A DNA stretch of 22,320 nt from Dipylidium caninum (taxonomy: Eukaryota > Platyhelminthes > Cestoda > Cyclophyllidea > Dipylidiidae): assembly GCA_017562135.1 (NCBI GenBank), contig QEYB01000287.1, positions 1 to 22,320 of the forward strand, written 5' to 3'. Of this stretch, positions 1 to 10,174 are shown one piece after another (position 1 is the stretch's first letter; every line of letters starts with the position of its first letter). The position numbers and the translations under genes are program-made. The notes below the pieces were generated by a model that saw only the letters and a program-made list of their open reading frames with translations, ran no database searches and was not told where the DNA came from.

Positions 1-21
1 TGTAATCAGAAGGCTGTTGGT

Positions 22-34
22 CTCTCTCTCTCTG
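22..34 (+). repeat. TC microsatellite
   Basis: A short run of alternating T and C. Confidence 0.6.
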
Positions 35-1700
35 TTTGGATAAGACCAAATAATTATGGGGGTGGGTGATCGAAGGCACTTCAAGACGGGAGGTGACGAT
101 GCGTTGGGCGGGTGGTGGAGGTGAAGAGGCTGTGGTGGATACGAACGGTGGTAGATGTCGAAGCAATTCGCGTGGATAATTTGTTGCTAAATTTCAGGCG
201 CAGTGGACACTGTTTGTCAGTGCCTCGGTCTCCGAATGATTCTTTAGCAATGTGAAGTGAATTGGACGGAGAAATGTGGTATATACGAGTCAGATGCCTG
301 GTGGTGCGGAAGAGGAGCTCAAATAGAGGCGCTGCTGTTGCCAAGTCGTCTCGTGGAATCCTGTGGACTCACGGTGACGTGACAAACTGTTTGGTGCACC
401 GCTGAGCCTAAGTCGTCCAATCTCCGCGCCGAGCATATGGTGTGGCTGAAAACCGGAGGAGCGAAAGTGATTTCCACAAACCCTTGCGCCTGTGCCTCAC
501 CAAGTGTGGACTTCTTTCATAACAGTCCTGTTCTCTCTCCCCCCTCCCCCTCCCCCAACCGTCGCAGTGGGAATGTGTGAATCTGTGAGATCGGGCGAGG
601 CTGTTCCTTTTCCCCTTCTTTCATTTTGCCAATTTCTCTTCGAGCCACATCGGTATGTTGTTTACCGAGGGTTGACTGAATTCTGTTGTAATCAGATGGT
701 ATTCCAGAGAGAGTGAAAACCTACTATAATGTCGCTGTGCTTAACGGGGGTGTAACAGAGAGTACCATAACGAAGATTATCAGGTTAGTGGAAATGGGCT
801 TTGTGGTGCGAACTCACTAACTTGTGGGTGTCCTGGTCTAATGATGACGCGTTTGGGACAGCATCATCCCCCCGCCCAACCTTTAAGATGGATGCTGAAT
901 AGAAGCGCTGACGAGGGCGACGTACAGGTGGGACTGGTGAGAATCAAATCAACTGTTGGATTTCACTCGGAGAAGAACCCCTTTCCATCGAGGCGTGAAA
1001 TGAGACGTAGTTTGCTGTGTCATCAGCGTTATATCCGTTATGCCTCATCCCTATTTCCCATTACACCTAGAAATGATCTACCTGTGCCTCTCATTCTTAT
1101 CAAACAGACTGTTCTGACGAAGCGTCAAGCTATTTTCTCTTATGTATACCTCTCCTCCTCTTCGTGCTCGGTTCAAGTATTTACCCAAGTAAGTAGAAAA
1201 CTGATGTCGACAGCTCTTCCTTCTACAACGAGCCCGAAACATTGTAGCCTTCAAAATTGACGGACAATAAGTGTGTCACTTGGAGTTGATTGAAGGAGCA
1301 AGAGTTGCTCTTGGCCTGTGTAACTCCGTTTCTGATTTGGCACGACCACAGCTTCGCAGTGATAGAAAAACCGCAATTGAAGACCTGAGGCTCCTCCTCC
1401 AAACTACTCGATACTATTCACTCTGTGCTTGATTCTTTTATAAAGCATAAAAGGCCTCTTGCTTGCACTATCAGTTGTCTGGTTGAAAGGTACTTTACGG
1501 CGAGACGATCCTCGCAGTTGGTCCTTTACCGAGGAAAACGTAATAGCTTCGTACAATGTAACACAGTGTTTGCGGGAGGAAAGAACATACAGATGGGATA
1601 AATAAGGGGATGTTGAGAAGCCTTGTTCGAATCTTCAACCGGACTTTTGCGACGTTTTCTTGCCCACACACTTTTTGTGCTCGCGCGGAGCTCATGGATT
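35..1700. other. No gene recognised
   Basis: A 139-codon ATG-initiated open frame on the plus strand (841-1260) is the longest here. It has no recognisable motif, no clear splice context and an unremarkable composition, and I treat it as chance. Nothing else stands out besides the simple tracts. Confidence 0.5.
538..558 (+). repeat. Poly-C/T tract
   Basis: A run of C interrupted by single T's (CCCCCCTCCCCCTCCCCC). It is purine-free over about 20 bases. Confidence 0.6.
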
Positions 1701-1731
1701 TGGAAAGGTGTCCACTGCCTGGGACTTGCAT

Positions 1732-1867
1732 CACCTCTCCCGTTGACAGTACACTGCGTAGGGCAAAAAATGCGATCACGAACTGTAACGTCCTCAATGA
1801 CGCAAATGGTCGTAGTCTTCCATCAATTGCTAAAGTTGGGTGTAAGTTCAGATACTTGAGCTTCCAT
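1732..1867 (-). pseudogene. Decayed NAP1 C-terminal exon (RDRIF / RSVLSTGE)
   Basis: This segment starts after a textbook acceptor (CTCTCTCACCCACAG, ending at 1868). On the minus strand it carries VRDRIF at about 1783-1769. Immediately after a run of six T's, in a different frame, comes ALRSVLSTGEV (1764-1732). Together they match the conserved end of the NAP1 core, IRDRIxPRAVLYFTGEA, with one frame change at the T run. The upstream piece LAID also resembles LxxDFEIG in one frame. The 34-nt gap to the preceding donor (1901-1868) would be a very short intron. The match is clear enough to call homology; the break argues for a pseudogene or an assembly indel. Confidence 0.55.
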
Positions 1868-1901
1868 CTGTGGGTGAGAGAGACGGAGACAAGCCACTCA
1901 C

Positions 1902-2093
1902 CACGTACTCCGGCGAATTAGAGGATTACTTATAATTAAAGAAAGTGACAGAAGGACGAGAGGACTACGAAGGCATTTAGCATTATTTGGTGAACAACCA
2001 ACTTGGGTGGATTTCCCGGAAGAGTTGAAGAAGGAGTCCTTGGACGGGACAACGACATCAACGGTCGGCTTCTGTGAGGCTGTTCCAGTCAAT
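1902..2093 (-). pseudogene. Decayed NAP1 exon (IDW..LT ... VPxKDSFFN)
   Basis: After a pyrimidine-rich stretch and TTCGCAG, the minus strand reads IDWNSLTEADR then a stop, resembling NAP1's C-x-I-D-W-x-x-G-K-N-L-T. In another frame, some 35-50 bases on, it reads VVVPSKDSFFN, matching the family's K-x-V-x-x-D-S-F-F-N-F-F. In normal NAP1 these motifs lie about 40 residues apart in one frame. Here they are about 20 codons apart in different frames, implying a deletion plus a frame change. One frame stays open throughout and meets a good GTGAGT donor at 1901, so a divergent, still spliced exon cannot be excluded. Confidence 0.5.
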
Positions 2094-2539
2094 CTGCGAA
2101 CTTAATGGAGATAAAGGCACTCTGACTCTGCAGGGCTTTTAGATGAGTTGTGGAATTACAGCCAATTAAAGTTCTCCGCGGTTGAATAATGGAATGTGCC
2201 TCTTACGCTAGTTAAGATCCACATCGAGGAGACAATTTAAGAATGATTTTTGGAAAAAAATAAATGGAAATCCCTTCGGTGTTGGGAGATTTTGTGTGTT
2301 GACAAAGTCCGTTTCAGCTTTTCATACGAAGGGCGCCTCCTACTTCCCTAACGTTAGGTGAGTGGAGTCCTCTCGACTTCCAAATTTCCTAAGTAGGAAA
2401 CTATGAAACAGGATTCTTGTATAGGCGGTATTTAGTTGAGACTGAGAGAGAGATGGATTTTAACGTGGGTTGGATATTTTTAATCACAAATGCTAAAGTT
2501 TCTTTTCTTACTCATGCGCACAATGCTTCCCCCCCGTGT

Positions 2540-3270
2540 TTGTAGACCATATTTATTTAATTTTTTCCTTGAAATCAAATGCGAATAAAATGCGATTTAC
2601 AAAGTCTACTTTTCTTGTACCAGTTTCAAGTGAACCAAAGCGCACTTTAACAAGCTTCGAGAAGCATTAAAGAAGCAACCAATATGCGCTACTCTAGTGA
2701 GAAAGAGCTCAAAGCTTCGCCCTGGCAAGCTTGAGTGTCGTTCAAGAGCCTCGACGGGGATCACGGGCCCACGTTGCAACTATTTCGTGAACTTTGGACT
2801 AAACTGACTACGGCTTTGTCAATACATCTGCATACAATAAATGGGGGAAAAACAAGAAATTGGGTCTCATATAACGTGACGTAGGAGACAGAAATGATAC
2901 GTTTTTCCTTCCTACAAACACACAAAAACCGCAAACATCGACCGAGTCACATTGCGTTGAATTTGGTGTCATGCATGAGAAGAAACTTGTGGAGAAAAAC
3001 AACCAGGACTGCTCAATCGTTCACGGTTCAATTTTGCCGCATGACAACGCACGACGACTAAGTAACATTTAATAAAAACAACTTTTTTATAATATGAAAC
3101 GTTACCGCATTTCTCCAATATTCACACGGTGTTTCTCGTCCCACTATCACCTTTTTCGGGGATTTAAGACTCATTTTGTAGGAGAAGAAAAGCGGCAAAT
3201 AAAATGATATTTTAAAGGCATTTGTAATCGTTTGTTAACTCTAAAATAAAATTTTTGTAAAAAAAGTTAC
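2540..3270 (+). mobile_element. Mariner-like element relic, copy 1
   Basis: Aligned blocks shared with copy 3 include AAGCTTCGAGAAGCATTAAAGAA, GAAAGAGCTCAA, GAGCCTCGACGGGGA and GGAGAAAAACAAC. CCGCATGACAACGCACGACGA, encoding a HDNAR-like motif, lies at about 3039, and TTTGTTAACTCTAAAA at the 3' end. Frames are heavily broken. It lies between the broken NAP1 exons at 3522 and 2093. Confidence 0.6.
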
Positions 3271-3521
3271 AGATAAATGGTACAATTTCCATACTGGTGA
3301 GTCCCTACATCAATCTCCAAGCGTTGTCAATCCACACTAACTAGCACCGACGGCAGACTAGACATGTCATCTGACATTTGACAGTAGGATGTGCACCTTT
3401 TTTGCGGCTAAAAGCGAACTAGAGGTACATGGAATGGCGAATGCGTGGTCCAGAATCTACTGGATGTGGAGTTGGACTGGGCTAAAATGAAGTGGCGGGT
3501 GGAGAGGAAGGCGAATTTAGC

Positions 3522-3609
3522 AATTTCGTACGCTTTAGTGGATACCACCTTCACCGGTCCGTATTTCATTGAGTTCTTCGCATTGGTCGATGAATTCCAG
3601 TGAAAATTG
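3522..3609 (-). pseudogene. Decayed NAP1 exon (FSLEF ... TKAYEI)
   Basis: Reading the minus strand from 3609 after an AAAG acceptor gives QFSLEF, which matches the NAP1 strand F-x-L-E-F that follows the third exon, in the required phase 0. The frame then runs to a TAA. After one frame change the same stretch gives VVSTKAYEI, matching the family's VLTKxYxM about 13 residues further on. The conserved FxPNxYF between them cannot be read in any single frame. The spacing and order fit NAP1 exon 4 with at least one indel. Any one motif alone could be chance; the order together with the other 3' fragments makes homology likely. Confidence 0.45.
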
Positions 3610-4099
3610 CTTTGTCAAGATGGTGTGCTTGGAAGAAGGGATTCTTCTTGAACGTGAAGACTAGTCGAAAGCCCTGAAAAGGAAAGGCTGTTTTCTATTC
3701 CAAGACCTCTCCTCCACCTCCTCTGAACCGCACCCTGTAGACTTAGTCGTCGATCTTTTCAACGTGGTGGTGGTAACGTTCAAGTCCTTTCACCCGAATC
3801 CATTCACACTCATTAATCGAAATTGGTCAAACTTGAATTTCTGGTCCAAAGAAAAATGTTCCTTTTTAATCATTTGGAAACTGCCATATGAGCGGGTAAA
3901 AGGAAGTGAAAAAAATTTGTTCAGACTCTTTGTTCAGTGAGATGGAAGTGAGGGATCTGTCGGGCAGTCAAACATTGTCTACCTCACCATTTAGCCTGAT
4001 GTCGATTGACAATCGCAGTGCAAAATAGTAACATCTCAGCTTCCGACGCGGTAAGAACCCACCACTATCATGTCGGAATACTTTTTTCCAGGTCAGTGA

Positions 4100-4391
4100 G
4101 TTCAAAAATGATCACTGACAAGTGGACTGTCAGTCCAGAGTGACCGCTTTATCAAATGGAAGGAATGTGTCGCCGAGCGATCTGGCGGTTGCCACGTGGA
4201 TGTGGCCGGACAGGGGCTCGGATGTCAACGACCACGTCGGTATGTTCGCATATTACGAGAGCGCAGCTCACCGGGGCTACCTTTTCGACGTGAATCAAAC
4301 GTCTTGCCCAAACTATCTTCTCCGGTCGACAAGTCTCCTGTCGACTAACGCAACCACGAAAAAAAACGGCACATAGACTCGCTACTTTCAC
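4100..4391. other. GC-rich block, open in several frames
   Basis: This stretch is richer in GC than its surroundings and lacks stops over 80 or so codons on both strands. The plus frame reads HVGMFAYYESAAHRGYLFDV; the minus strand has two other open frames. No family is recognised. It may be a fragment of another transposon or an isolated exon. Confidence 0.3.
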
Positions 4392-4479
4392 ACATATGGG
4401 AATCTCCCGGGCACTGAAACACTAAACGTCAAAATTCTCCGAAAAATTGTGCTTCTCTGGCACGTCTGTTGGCGTGGAA

Positions 4480-4990
4480 GGACTTCTGGTGAGGCCTTCG
4501 AAGATAGATCCACTAATGAAAAAAGATCTAGATGTTGATTTCAGAAATGCCTTTCTGACAATTTGAGTATTGTCAAGGCGCCTGAAAGAAGTTCATCGGT
4601 CCGGAGGAAGCAAGGACGTCCATGGAATCCGTTTGACACGTAGAACTGTTCGTGTACTTGGGTTTAGACAAGGAACTTACCATACGGCTTCAACTGTGCC
4701 ACAACATCTACGGATAATAGATAAAGAAAACCAAAAAAAAAAAGGATATGCATTTATTATTCGTTCCTACAACCAGACGAAAATGCAACAGCTGCTCACT
4801 CTCATTGCTGTGCATAAGAAGAAAATTATGAGGAATAAACAGGCAAAGTTGCTCCATCGGCACCGGGGAAATTTTACTACATGATAACGCACGACGACCA
4901 CGCAAAGCTTTACTTCCTGTTGACAAGTAGAATAACTTCTCAGTAGTATAAAACTTCATCACATCCTCCACATTCCGTGATTAAAATTTT
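4480..4990 (+). mobile_element. Mariner-like element relic, copy 2
   Basis: This copy shares AATGAAAAAAGATCTA, AAGGCGCCTGAAAGAAG and GACAAGGAACTTACCATACGG (also in copy 4 as CAAGGAACTCGTCATACGACT). It also has ATGATAACGCACGACGACCACGCAAAGCT, which corresponds to the HDNAR region. Its 3' end is shorter than in copies 1 and 3. A small palindrome, TGACAATTTGAGTATTGTCA (about 4557-4576), is inside it. It encodes no intact protein. Confidence 0.6.
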
Positions 4991-5481
4991 TTTAAGTGGA
5001 AAAACTAATGGATTAGCTGAAATGCTGTTAGCGAACTTCAATTCGTTTGTCCTCTTTAAAGAGAGATTTCAAAAGGCATAGACGACTTTTCCAGTCGTTG
5101 GCAGGACGTCGTAAATACCAATGAATGCAATAAATAATGTGCAAAAATTGCGACTTTTGTTCAACACCGGTTTCATAGTTTTACCATCTCCTCGGCCTCG
5201 CCATCTACCTGTACGAAGACGTTGAGTCGGGCGTTTTTCAGTAAATTTTTACCGCAATCTTGTTTTTGTATGAAGTTATGCCATTTTCTTGACCGAGGTG
5301 AAAACCTTTACGACGTTTGACATGAATGACACGAGCGCAGACACCACAAGGCCGCACCGCGTCAGGTGCGAGGTGTTTCGTACTGCGTGGCAGTTTGGAG
5401 AAGACATTTCTTTTCCTTTGTGGCTATTCTTGGTTTGTATTAGGGTCACAACTTTTGCAGAAGTGGCCGCGTCTTATTTAA

Positions 5482-5499
5482 CCCTTTGCACACGAGGCC
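5482..5499 (+). repeat. piggyBac left terminal inverted repeat
   Basis: CCCTTTGCACACGAGGCC directly follows TTAA. It pairs with the right end with mismatches at only a few positions within the first 15 bases. Confidence 0.82.
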
Positions 5500-5639
5500 T
5501 TTTTCACTGGGGAAAATCAGCAACTTGGGGCGATTTCGGCCAAATCGGGGAGACATTTTACAATTATTTTTAAACAATTTTTGTTTTTTTATCGAAAGCA
5601 TAAATATTAGTAATTAGTACAGTCTGTAACTAGTTTTAG

Positions 5640-6345
5640 TATGGTATTTTGTAATACAATGCCCAAGAAAGCATTCTAGGTACGTAAATACGCTACTTTC
5701 CACCCATCTTCAGCCTTGTTGCGGCCAGAGCAAACCGGGTACTCTCTCTTTTTGACCGCCCTGTTTCCTCGTGAAGCCTCCCATTTAGTCGGATTTTCAC
5801 CGGAATGCAATGCAGACGCTTGTCCACGATGCTGGCGACATGATCCCCTCAACTGTTTCACAATTTTTTTTGCTAAAGACCAAACGGCCAAGTGGCTTTG
5901 CCCCCTTTTTTAGTCTTTTCTAGTTTATACAGAATGCAGGAGGCGATTGGGCACGTCTTCTTGACGAAAAAATCTTACGCCACTGTTTTGACGATTTTCG
6001 GAGAAAACGATACCGTTGATGCATATTTTATCTTGTTTTTTTTACTTTCTTAACAGCTAAGTTCAATTTTGTGTAACAGCGTAACAATATCTTAAATGCT
6101 TCTCCTTGCAACGAGTACATTCGAGACCTGCAGTCTGCCCGCTGTGGCGAAGACGACGACTTTGTGGAAGGTTAACGTCGCACAGCACAATTCTACTTTC
6201 GCCAAAACCTGGAACCACCGCCCGATCAACACCGCTCATACACTTTATATGATTCAAGGCAATTAGGAGTTTCTTGATCAGTTTTTCCACACCACCTCGA
6301 GCAAACCTTTTGACCGAAAACACTTCTGTTGGTAAACATTACACT
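5640..6345 (-). pseudogene. piggyBac transposase C-terminal fragment, unit A
   Basis: On the minus strand this unit carries VKRFARGGVEK..., then HIKCMSGVDRA (GVDRA codons at 6219-6239), then a degenerate Cys-rich tail ending with YPVCSG...WKVAYLRT around 5680-5740. In piggyBac transposases the (M)GGVDxxDQ motif carries the third catalytic Asp, and a Cys-rich DNA-binding domain forms the C-terminus. The Asp is kept here, but DQ is replaced by VVP. A segment at about 6060-6210 is absent from unit B. Several stops separate the pieces, so no intact protein is encoded. Confidence 0.65.
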
Positions 6346-6349
6346 CGGT

Positions 6350-6880
6350 AGTTAGTTTTTTGTGTGGTGTTTCGTAAAACAAGGCCCATGATGCACAATA
6401 ATACGCTGCTTCCCGTCCACCTCCAGGCGTGTTGTGGGCAGGACAAATCTTGTAGCCCTCTTTGAGCCCTTTTGGTACTCTGTGAAGCTTAGCACTTGAT
6501 TGAATTTCATAGCAATGCGTCGTAGACTCTTGGCCACGATGCTGACGATGTGATCCTCTCAATTGCTCGACAATAGTTTTTAGAAATCGCAAATTGCTGA
6601 ATGGCTCCCCTCCTCCCCCATTCTTTAGTTTTGTCTAACTTATAAAAAAAGGCAGGAGGTGATCGGGCAAATTTCTATACCGACAAAACAAAGCTCACGC
6701 CACTATTTGAGCCATTTTCGGAGAAAACAATACGCTGAGTCACGTTGGCCCGCCCGATTAACGTCACCCATGTATTTTATATGATTTAATACAATTTTGT
6801 GTATCTTAATTTGTATTTCTGCGTCACTTCATGTAATCCTTTTGACCGTCGAGATTCCTGTTGACAAGTGGCAAAACTGT
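6350..6880 (-). pseudogene. piggyBac transposase C-terminal fragment, unit B
   Basis: This second head-to-tail copy aligns to unit A over most of its length. At 6745-6771 the minus strand reads MGDVNRAGQ, a degenerate MGGVDRADQ in which the catalytic Asp has become Asn. Downstream, an open stretch (6592 to 6352) reads HRVPKGLKE, then ICPAHNTPGGGREAAYYC, the best preserved Cys-rich tail in the window. It resembles the family pattern C-x2-C/H ... R-x-x-x-Y-x-C. Stops lie between the two parts. It is non-functional as transposase. Confidence 0.65.
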
Positions 6881-7149
6881 TTTAAGCGAATTCCATGCTG
6901 AAATTAACTAAATTAGGCTAACATTTGGCTTAAAATGTAAGCCGGCCCCAGTTCATGAAAGTACTTCGCAAAGAAACTTCTTGTAGCACATCGTAGATAA
7001 GCAAGTCGAGTTAATAAAAGACACCGATACGGCTCAACTCGATTGTAGATGGCTGACTACTGAAATCCACTATTCATTGTTAGTAGCATGCGCACTTTTT
7101 TTCAGTTCACGAGAAATCGAGCACGAGCTATACATTTTGATGAAGGTGG

Positions 7150-7335
7150 AGCGTTAGGAGACGAAATTTGCGAAAATTGACCAATTCTCGGAGGATGGAG
7201 TCACGGAGCCGTTGATGTATGTTGGTCCGCCCGATCAACACCACCTATATATTTTTATGTAATTACACCCTTTGTTTTGCATTTACACATCACCTCGTGT
7301 GATCCTTTTGACCGTCGACACTCTTTAGTCACCCC
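7150..7335 (-). pseudogene. piggyBac transposase fragment, unit C (partial)
   Basis: The minus strand at 7222-7245 reads GGVDRADQ, the cleanest copy of the third-Asp motif. It is preceded by degenerate sequence matching units A and B, with the shared block CCTTTTGACCGTCGA at about 7303 on the plus strand. Only this part of the unit is present before the right terminus. No Cys-rich tail lies immediately downstream in this copy. Confidence 0.6.
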
Positions 7336-7395
7336 TCGTAGTCAAACAAGGGACAATTCTCTTATCTGTGTTAAGATTTGACAAAAAATGCAGCG

Positions 7396-7413
7396 CCGCT
7401 CGAGAGCAAAGGG
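7396..7413 (-). repeat. piggyBac right terminal inverted repeat
   Basis: Read on the minus strand this is CCCTTTGCTCTCGAGCGG, directly followed on the plus strand by TTAA (7414-7417). It is the inverted partner of the left terminus at 5482. Confidence 0.82.
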
Positions 7414-7841
7414 TTAAACGCGAAATCAGCTCTGCAATGACGACTGTCCATGACAAGTCAGTAAGTCTAAAATGCAGGCAAGGCGTCGAACGCGCCCATC
7501 TGCCTGCCGAGTAGCGTGGACAAATGCAGGTGGGAAGGTCGGCTGTGATATTCTTTTGACAAGTCTAGACAGGGCAATTCGATGAGCAGAAGCGATGGAC
7601 TGTGGCCGTGGGAGAGGAAGACGTTAACACTGATTTCATCTTAGGTGTAAAAGCTAAAGATAGTGACGCTTATCCTCCTGGCATTCTAAGCTGACAGCTG
7701 TCAATCCACTTGAGGTGAGTGTCAGCCTGTTTTCGAGGTTAAAAGTTGTGAATATCCATCAAAACGCAAAAAAAGGCTATTATCTCACTGCTAAATAAGA
7801 GGCATCTCCCTGGGAATAGGAAATACTTGATGGGAGCTTAC

Positions 7842-7981
7842 GGGGCTGGAGAGTTTTTTGGAGAAGGAGTAACAGATGCCCTCGAGGTACTGCAGAACTG
7901 CCAGATCCGCCTCAGTCAAGTAGTTACGCATCAGCGGCGCGGCCTTCATCACCCTCGCCCAGTAGCCCGGTATGCCACCAC
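7842..7981 (-). CDS. NAP1-like histone chaperone, third exon (GIPGYW)
   Basis: This 140-bp exon supplies two bases that complete the Gly codon started in the previous exon, then 46 codons. It reads GGGIPGYWARVMKAAPLMRN, then LTEADLAVLQYLEGI, then YSFSKKLSSP. This is the signature opening of the NAP domain (KGIPEFW...N.D.L...V.E.DEPIL..L.DI...FS in animal NAP1L). The acceptor is CCGCGCAG and the donor is CCC|GTAAGC, both canonical. The phase is 1 on entry and 0 on exit. The intron to the previous exon is 1,682 bp and contains a mariner relic. The next exon should begin with the FxLEFxF strand. The only candidate in the window is a broken one near 3609. Confidence 0.87.
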
Positions 7982-8269
7982 CTGCGCGGGAAGGGTTGGA
8001 GCAAGAGACCCAAATTAACGCAGTTCCACCCTTCTAGAGGCAGAAAAATGTAACGATGTGGTGCAAATTTTGAGTTCACGTGGACTCTTTTATGGAAAGA
8101 GTAGATTTTATCAGCAGACTAGGCGGCAAAGATGTTGGGCTGGAAACTATGAAACGGGTGTTTTTGCTTAGCCAGTACTTACCTGCGGCTGAGAGAAATA
8201 CATTGTCAAGTTTACTCTGAATTCGCATTTACAAAGGTCAAAAGTGTCTTTCCCACCTACTTGGTAAAA

Positions 8270-8945
8270 TTTTTCGGTGTGTATACCCCATTTTTATCCT
8301 ATTTTTTGCAGAAACTAAATGGATTGTAGTGCAGATCAATAAGCTTTGAGAAAAAAATAATGAGGCATTAAGAGACGGAATCGCTGATGAAAAAAGAGCT
8401 CAACGATGGTTCCAAAGATTTAGTTCCAACAAGTTTAATGTCTTCAAAGCGCCTCGAGGAAGACCACTGGCCTACGCTGATGACGAGGATGAGGAAATAA
8501 GGACGACAGCTGTGGCATCCGATCGACACACACAGCTTTTTGTGAACTTTGGTCTGAACGAGAAACTCGCCGTATTAAAAAGCCTGCGTCCCACTGCTGT
8601 GAATTTGCTGTCATAAATGAAAAAAAAAGGCTTACGGAGAAAAACAACTAGCATTGTTTATTCGGGCCAGTGCAATTTTACAGCATGACAACGCGCGACG
8701 ATCGCGTAAAGCTCCAATTACCGTTAACAAATCAAATAACTTCTCTACAAGATATAATTTTACCACTTCATCCATATTAAGCCGGTATTTTTCAGCCTAT
8801 TATTGCCTTCCTCGTAATCACGATTTATTTATAGGGGGAAAAACGAGGATTATTATAACCACTGTGACATTATCTTACAGCAGGCTTTGAATTGTTTATT
8901 AACTCTAAAAACGAAAATTCTTTTCTTAGAAAAAGCTTGTTTACT
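8270..8945 (+). mobile_element. Mariner-like element relic, copy 3
   Basis: This is the best preserved of four related copies. The plus strand encodes RWFQRFSSNKFNVFKAPRGR (8409-8468), the mariner helix-turn-helix plus RP linker (RWFxxFxxGdfdlEdxPRsGRP). Further on come QHDNARRSRKA at about 8680-8712 and NHDLF at about 8816. These match LHDNARPH and SDYHLF around the second and third catalytic acidic residues. The stretch expected between them and the N-terminal part, including the first Asp (TGDEKW), is missing. Several stops interrupt it. It lies in the NAP1 intron between the exons at 7842 and 9664. Confidence 0.72.
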
Positions 8946-9663
8946 CGTTGGAGGCAAATCTTAAACGCCAATGGAAGGTATTTCGATTTAATATATGTTA
9001 TGTAAAAAATTGCGCCTGCCTATTACTTTCACTCAGTACCCATTTTAAAGTTTACAAGCTAACAGAAATAATGCAGAGAAACTAATGAAATCGCAATTGT
9101 GAGAGTTTTGGCAGCTAAACACACAAAACCTCCCCTTAATCGGTAGAAGGTTCAAATTTTTGCGGAAAGTCTTGGCGGTACCCACCCAACTTGAGGCACG
9201 AGAAGCCTTCACTGTTACCTGCCTGTCAAAGTGAGAATAAGCGCTAAATATAAAAATTTTCCGGACTTCGGTTGCATTCTTTTAAAGGCAAGAAGTCATC
9301 TGATCTGGTCAAGAGGAGAAATACAATGTTATTTTCCACAGCACACTTCGTCAATGGACTAATGTTGCGACTCCTGGCGACGTGACTCGAAGTGAAGGCG
9401 ACTTTTTTGTTAAAACCTCAAACGGTTTATGCGTGCCGTATGAAGGAGGCAGATGTCATTCATTAACAAGAAGTAAAATTTCAGCTCCCATCAAAACTCG
9501 GTTGATGGCCAGTAAGAGTTGCGACAACGGAGACAAAGAAAGACAAAACAGAATCTGATTGGAGAAATAAAAGCATCTTTATTTGGCCTATCTCGATGAA
9601 TACGCAAAATTTTACTTAAGGCAGTTCAGTAGATTGAATAAATGCACAGACAGGTGAACTCAC

Positions 9664-9817
9664 CAGGATCACTATCGCCAGAATTGCTAGGCTCAGCGTC
9701 CCCGAGGATCTTTGGAATCACCTGTAGGTCCTCGTCGTCTCCGTCCTCTCCTCCCGCCACCTTCTCCTCCTCTTCCTCCTCCACGTCCACCCTCTCGCCC
9801 GTCACTATGGCGCGTTG
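9664..9817 (-). CDS. NAP1-like histone chaperone, second exon
   Basis: This exon of 51 codons plus one base continues the NAP1-like frame. It opens with QRAIVTGE, which joins the upstream YQK to give the family's K-R-x-I-V-T/N-G motif just after the long helix. An acidic stretch follows (six consecutive Glu, then GGEDGDDED), as expected of the acidic loop that precedes the central NAP domain. The exon ends DSDP plus one base. The acceptor is GATGTCAAG and the donor is CCTG|GTGAGT. The phases fit both neighbours: phase 0 entering and phase 1 leaving. The acceptor lacks a strong pyrimidine tract, so it was chosen on frame and homology. The intron to the previous exon is 962 bp and carries a mariner relic. 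Confidence 0.85.
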
Positions 9818-10174
9818 CTTGACATCGAGGAGCGGTGTTAATTGTCAGTGACAACTGTCAACTCATTATTAAGTCATCATCGAGAGGTATGGGGAAAATT
9901 TCGGGTGAAGGGAATTCACCAACTCCCCAATAGGTTGTTAGGATTATTTGAATACCTTCACTCTACTCCTAGTTCCGATAGGTGAGGTTTTTCATCCTTT
10001 CGCCTGCTTTCAGCACACATCTCAGTCGTGAACTCCTTGGGCTCTAAGTGTTTCCTTTTAGCTTCCCTTAGGAGTCGTTTAACACGCTTCAACAGACTAT
10101 TTAGGTGCAAAGGGCAAAATGGGGTGGTGGTGCTTATCAACAGGTCATTTTAGCCGCCTCCAGAGGCATTCAAT

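Larger units (their letters stand above)
5478..7417 (-). mobile_element. piggyBac-type element with TTAA ends, internally rearranged
   Basis: The element is bounded by TTAA at 5478-5481 and 7414-7417. The left end reads CCCTTTGCACACGAG and the right end, reverse-complemented, reads CCCTTTGCTCTCGAG. TTAA targets and CCCTTTG-like termini are hallmarks of the piggyBac superfamily. Inside, the minus strand carries three successive copies of the C-terminal transposase region, each recognised by (M)(G/S)GVDRADQ-like and/or Cys-rich sequences. The 1.93-kb length and repeated interior leave no room for the N-terminal two-thirds with the first two catalytic Asp. It is therefore a non-autonomous, decayed copy. 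It sits in the NAP1-like gene, between the last intact exon and the broken exons. Confidence 0.82.

Noticed and set aside
841..1260. 139-codon ATG open frame, plus strand
   Set aside because: No domain, no splice or repeat context. One frame of this length is expected by chance in 22 kb.
1620..1645. TTCGAATC resembling a tRNA T-loop
   Set aside because: No matching acceptor, D or anticodon arms could be folded around it.
7827..8018. Plus-strand open frame
   Set aside because: Antisense shadow of the NAP1 GIPGYW exon, which has splice sites and homology on the minus strand.
9642..9851. Ser-rich open frame on the plus strand
   Set aside because: Antisense shadow of the acidic NAP1 exon (Glu codons read backwards as Ser/Leu).
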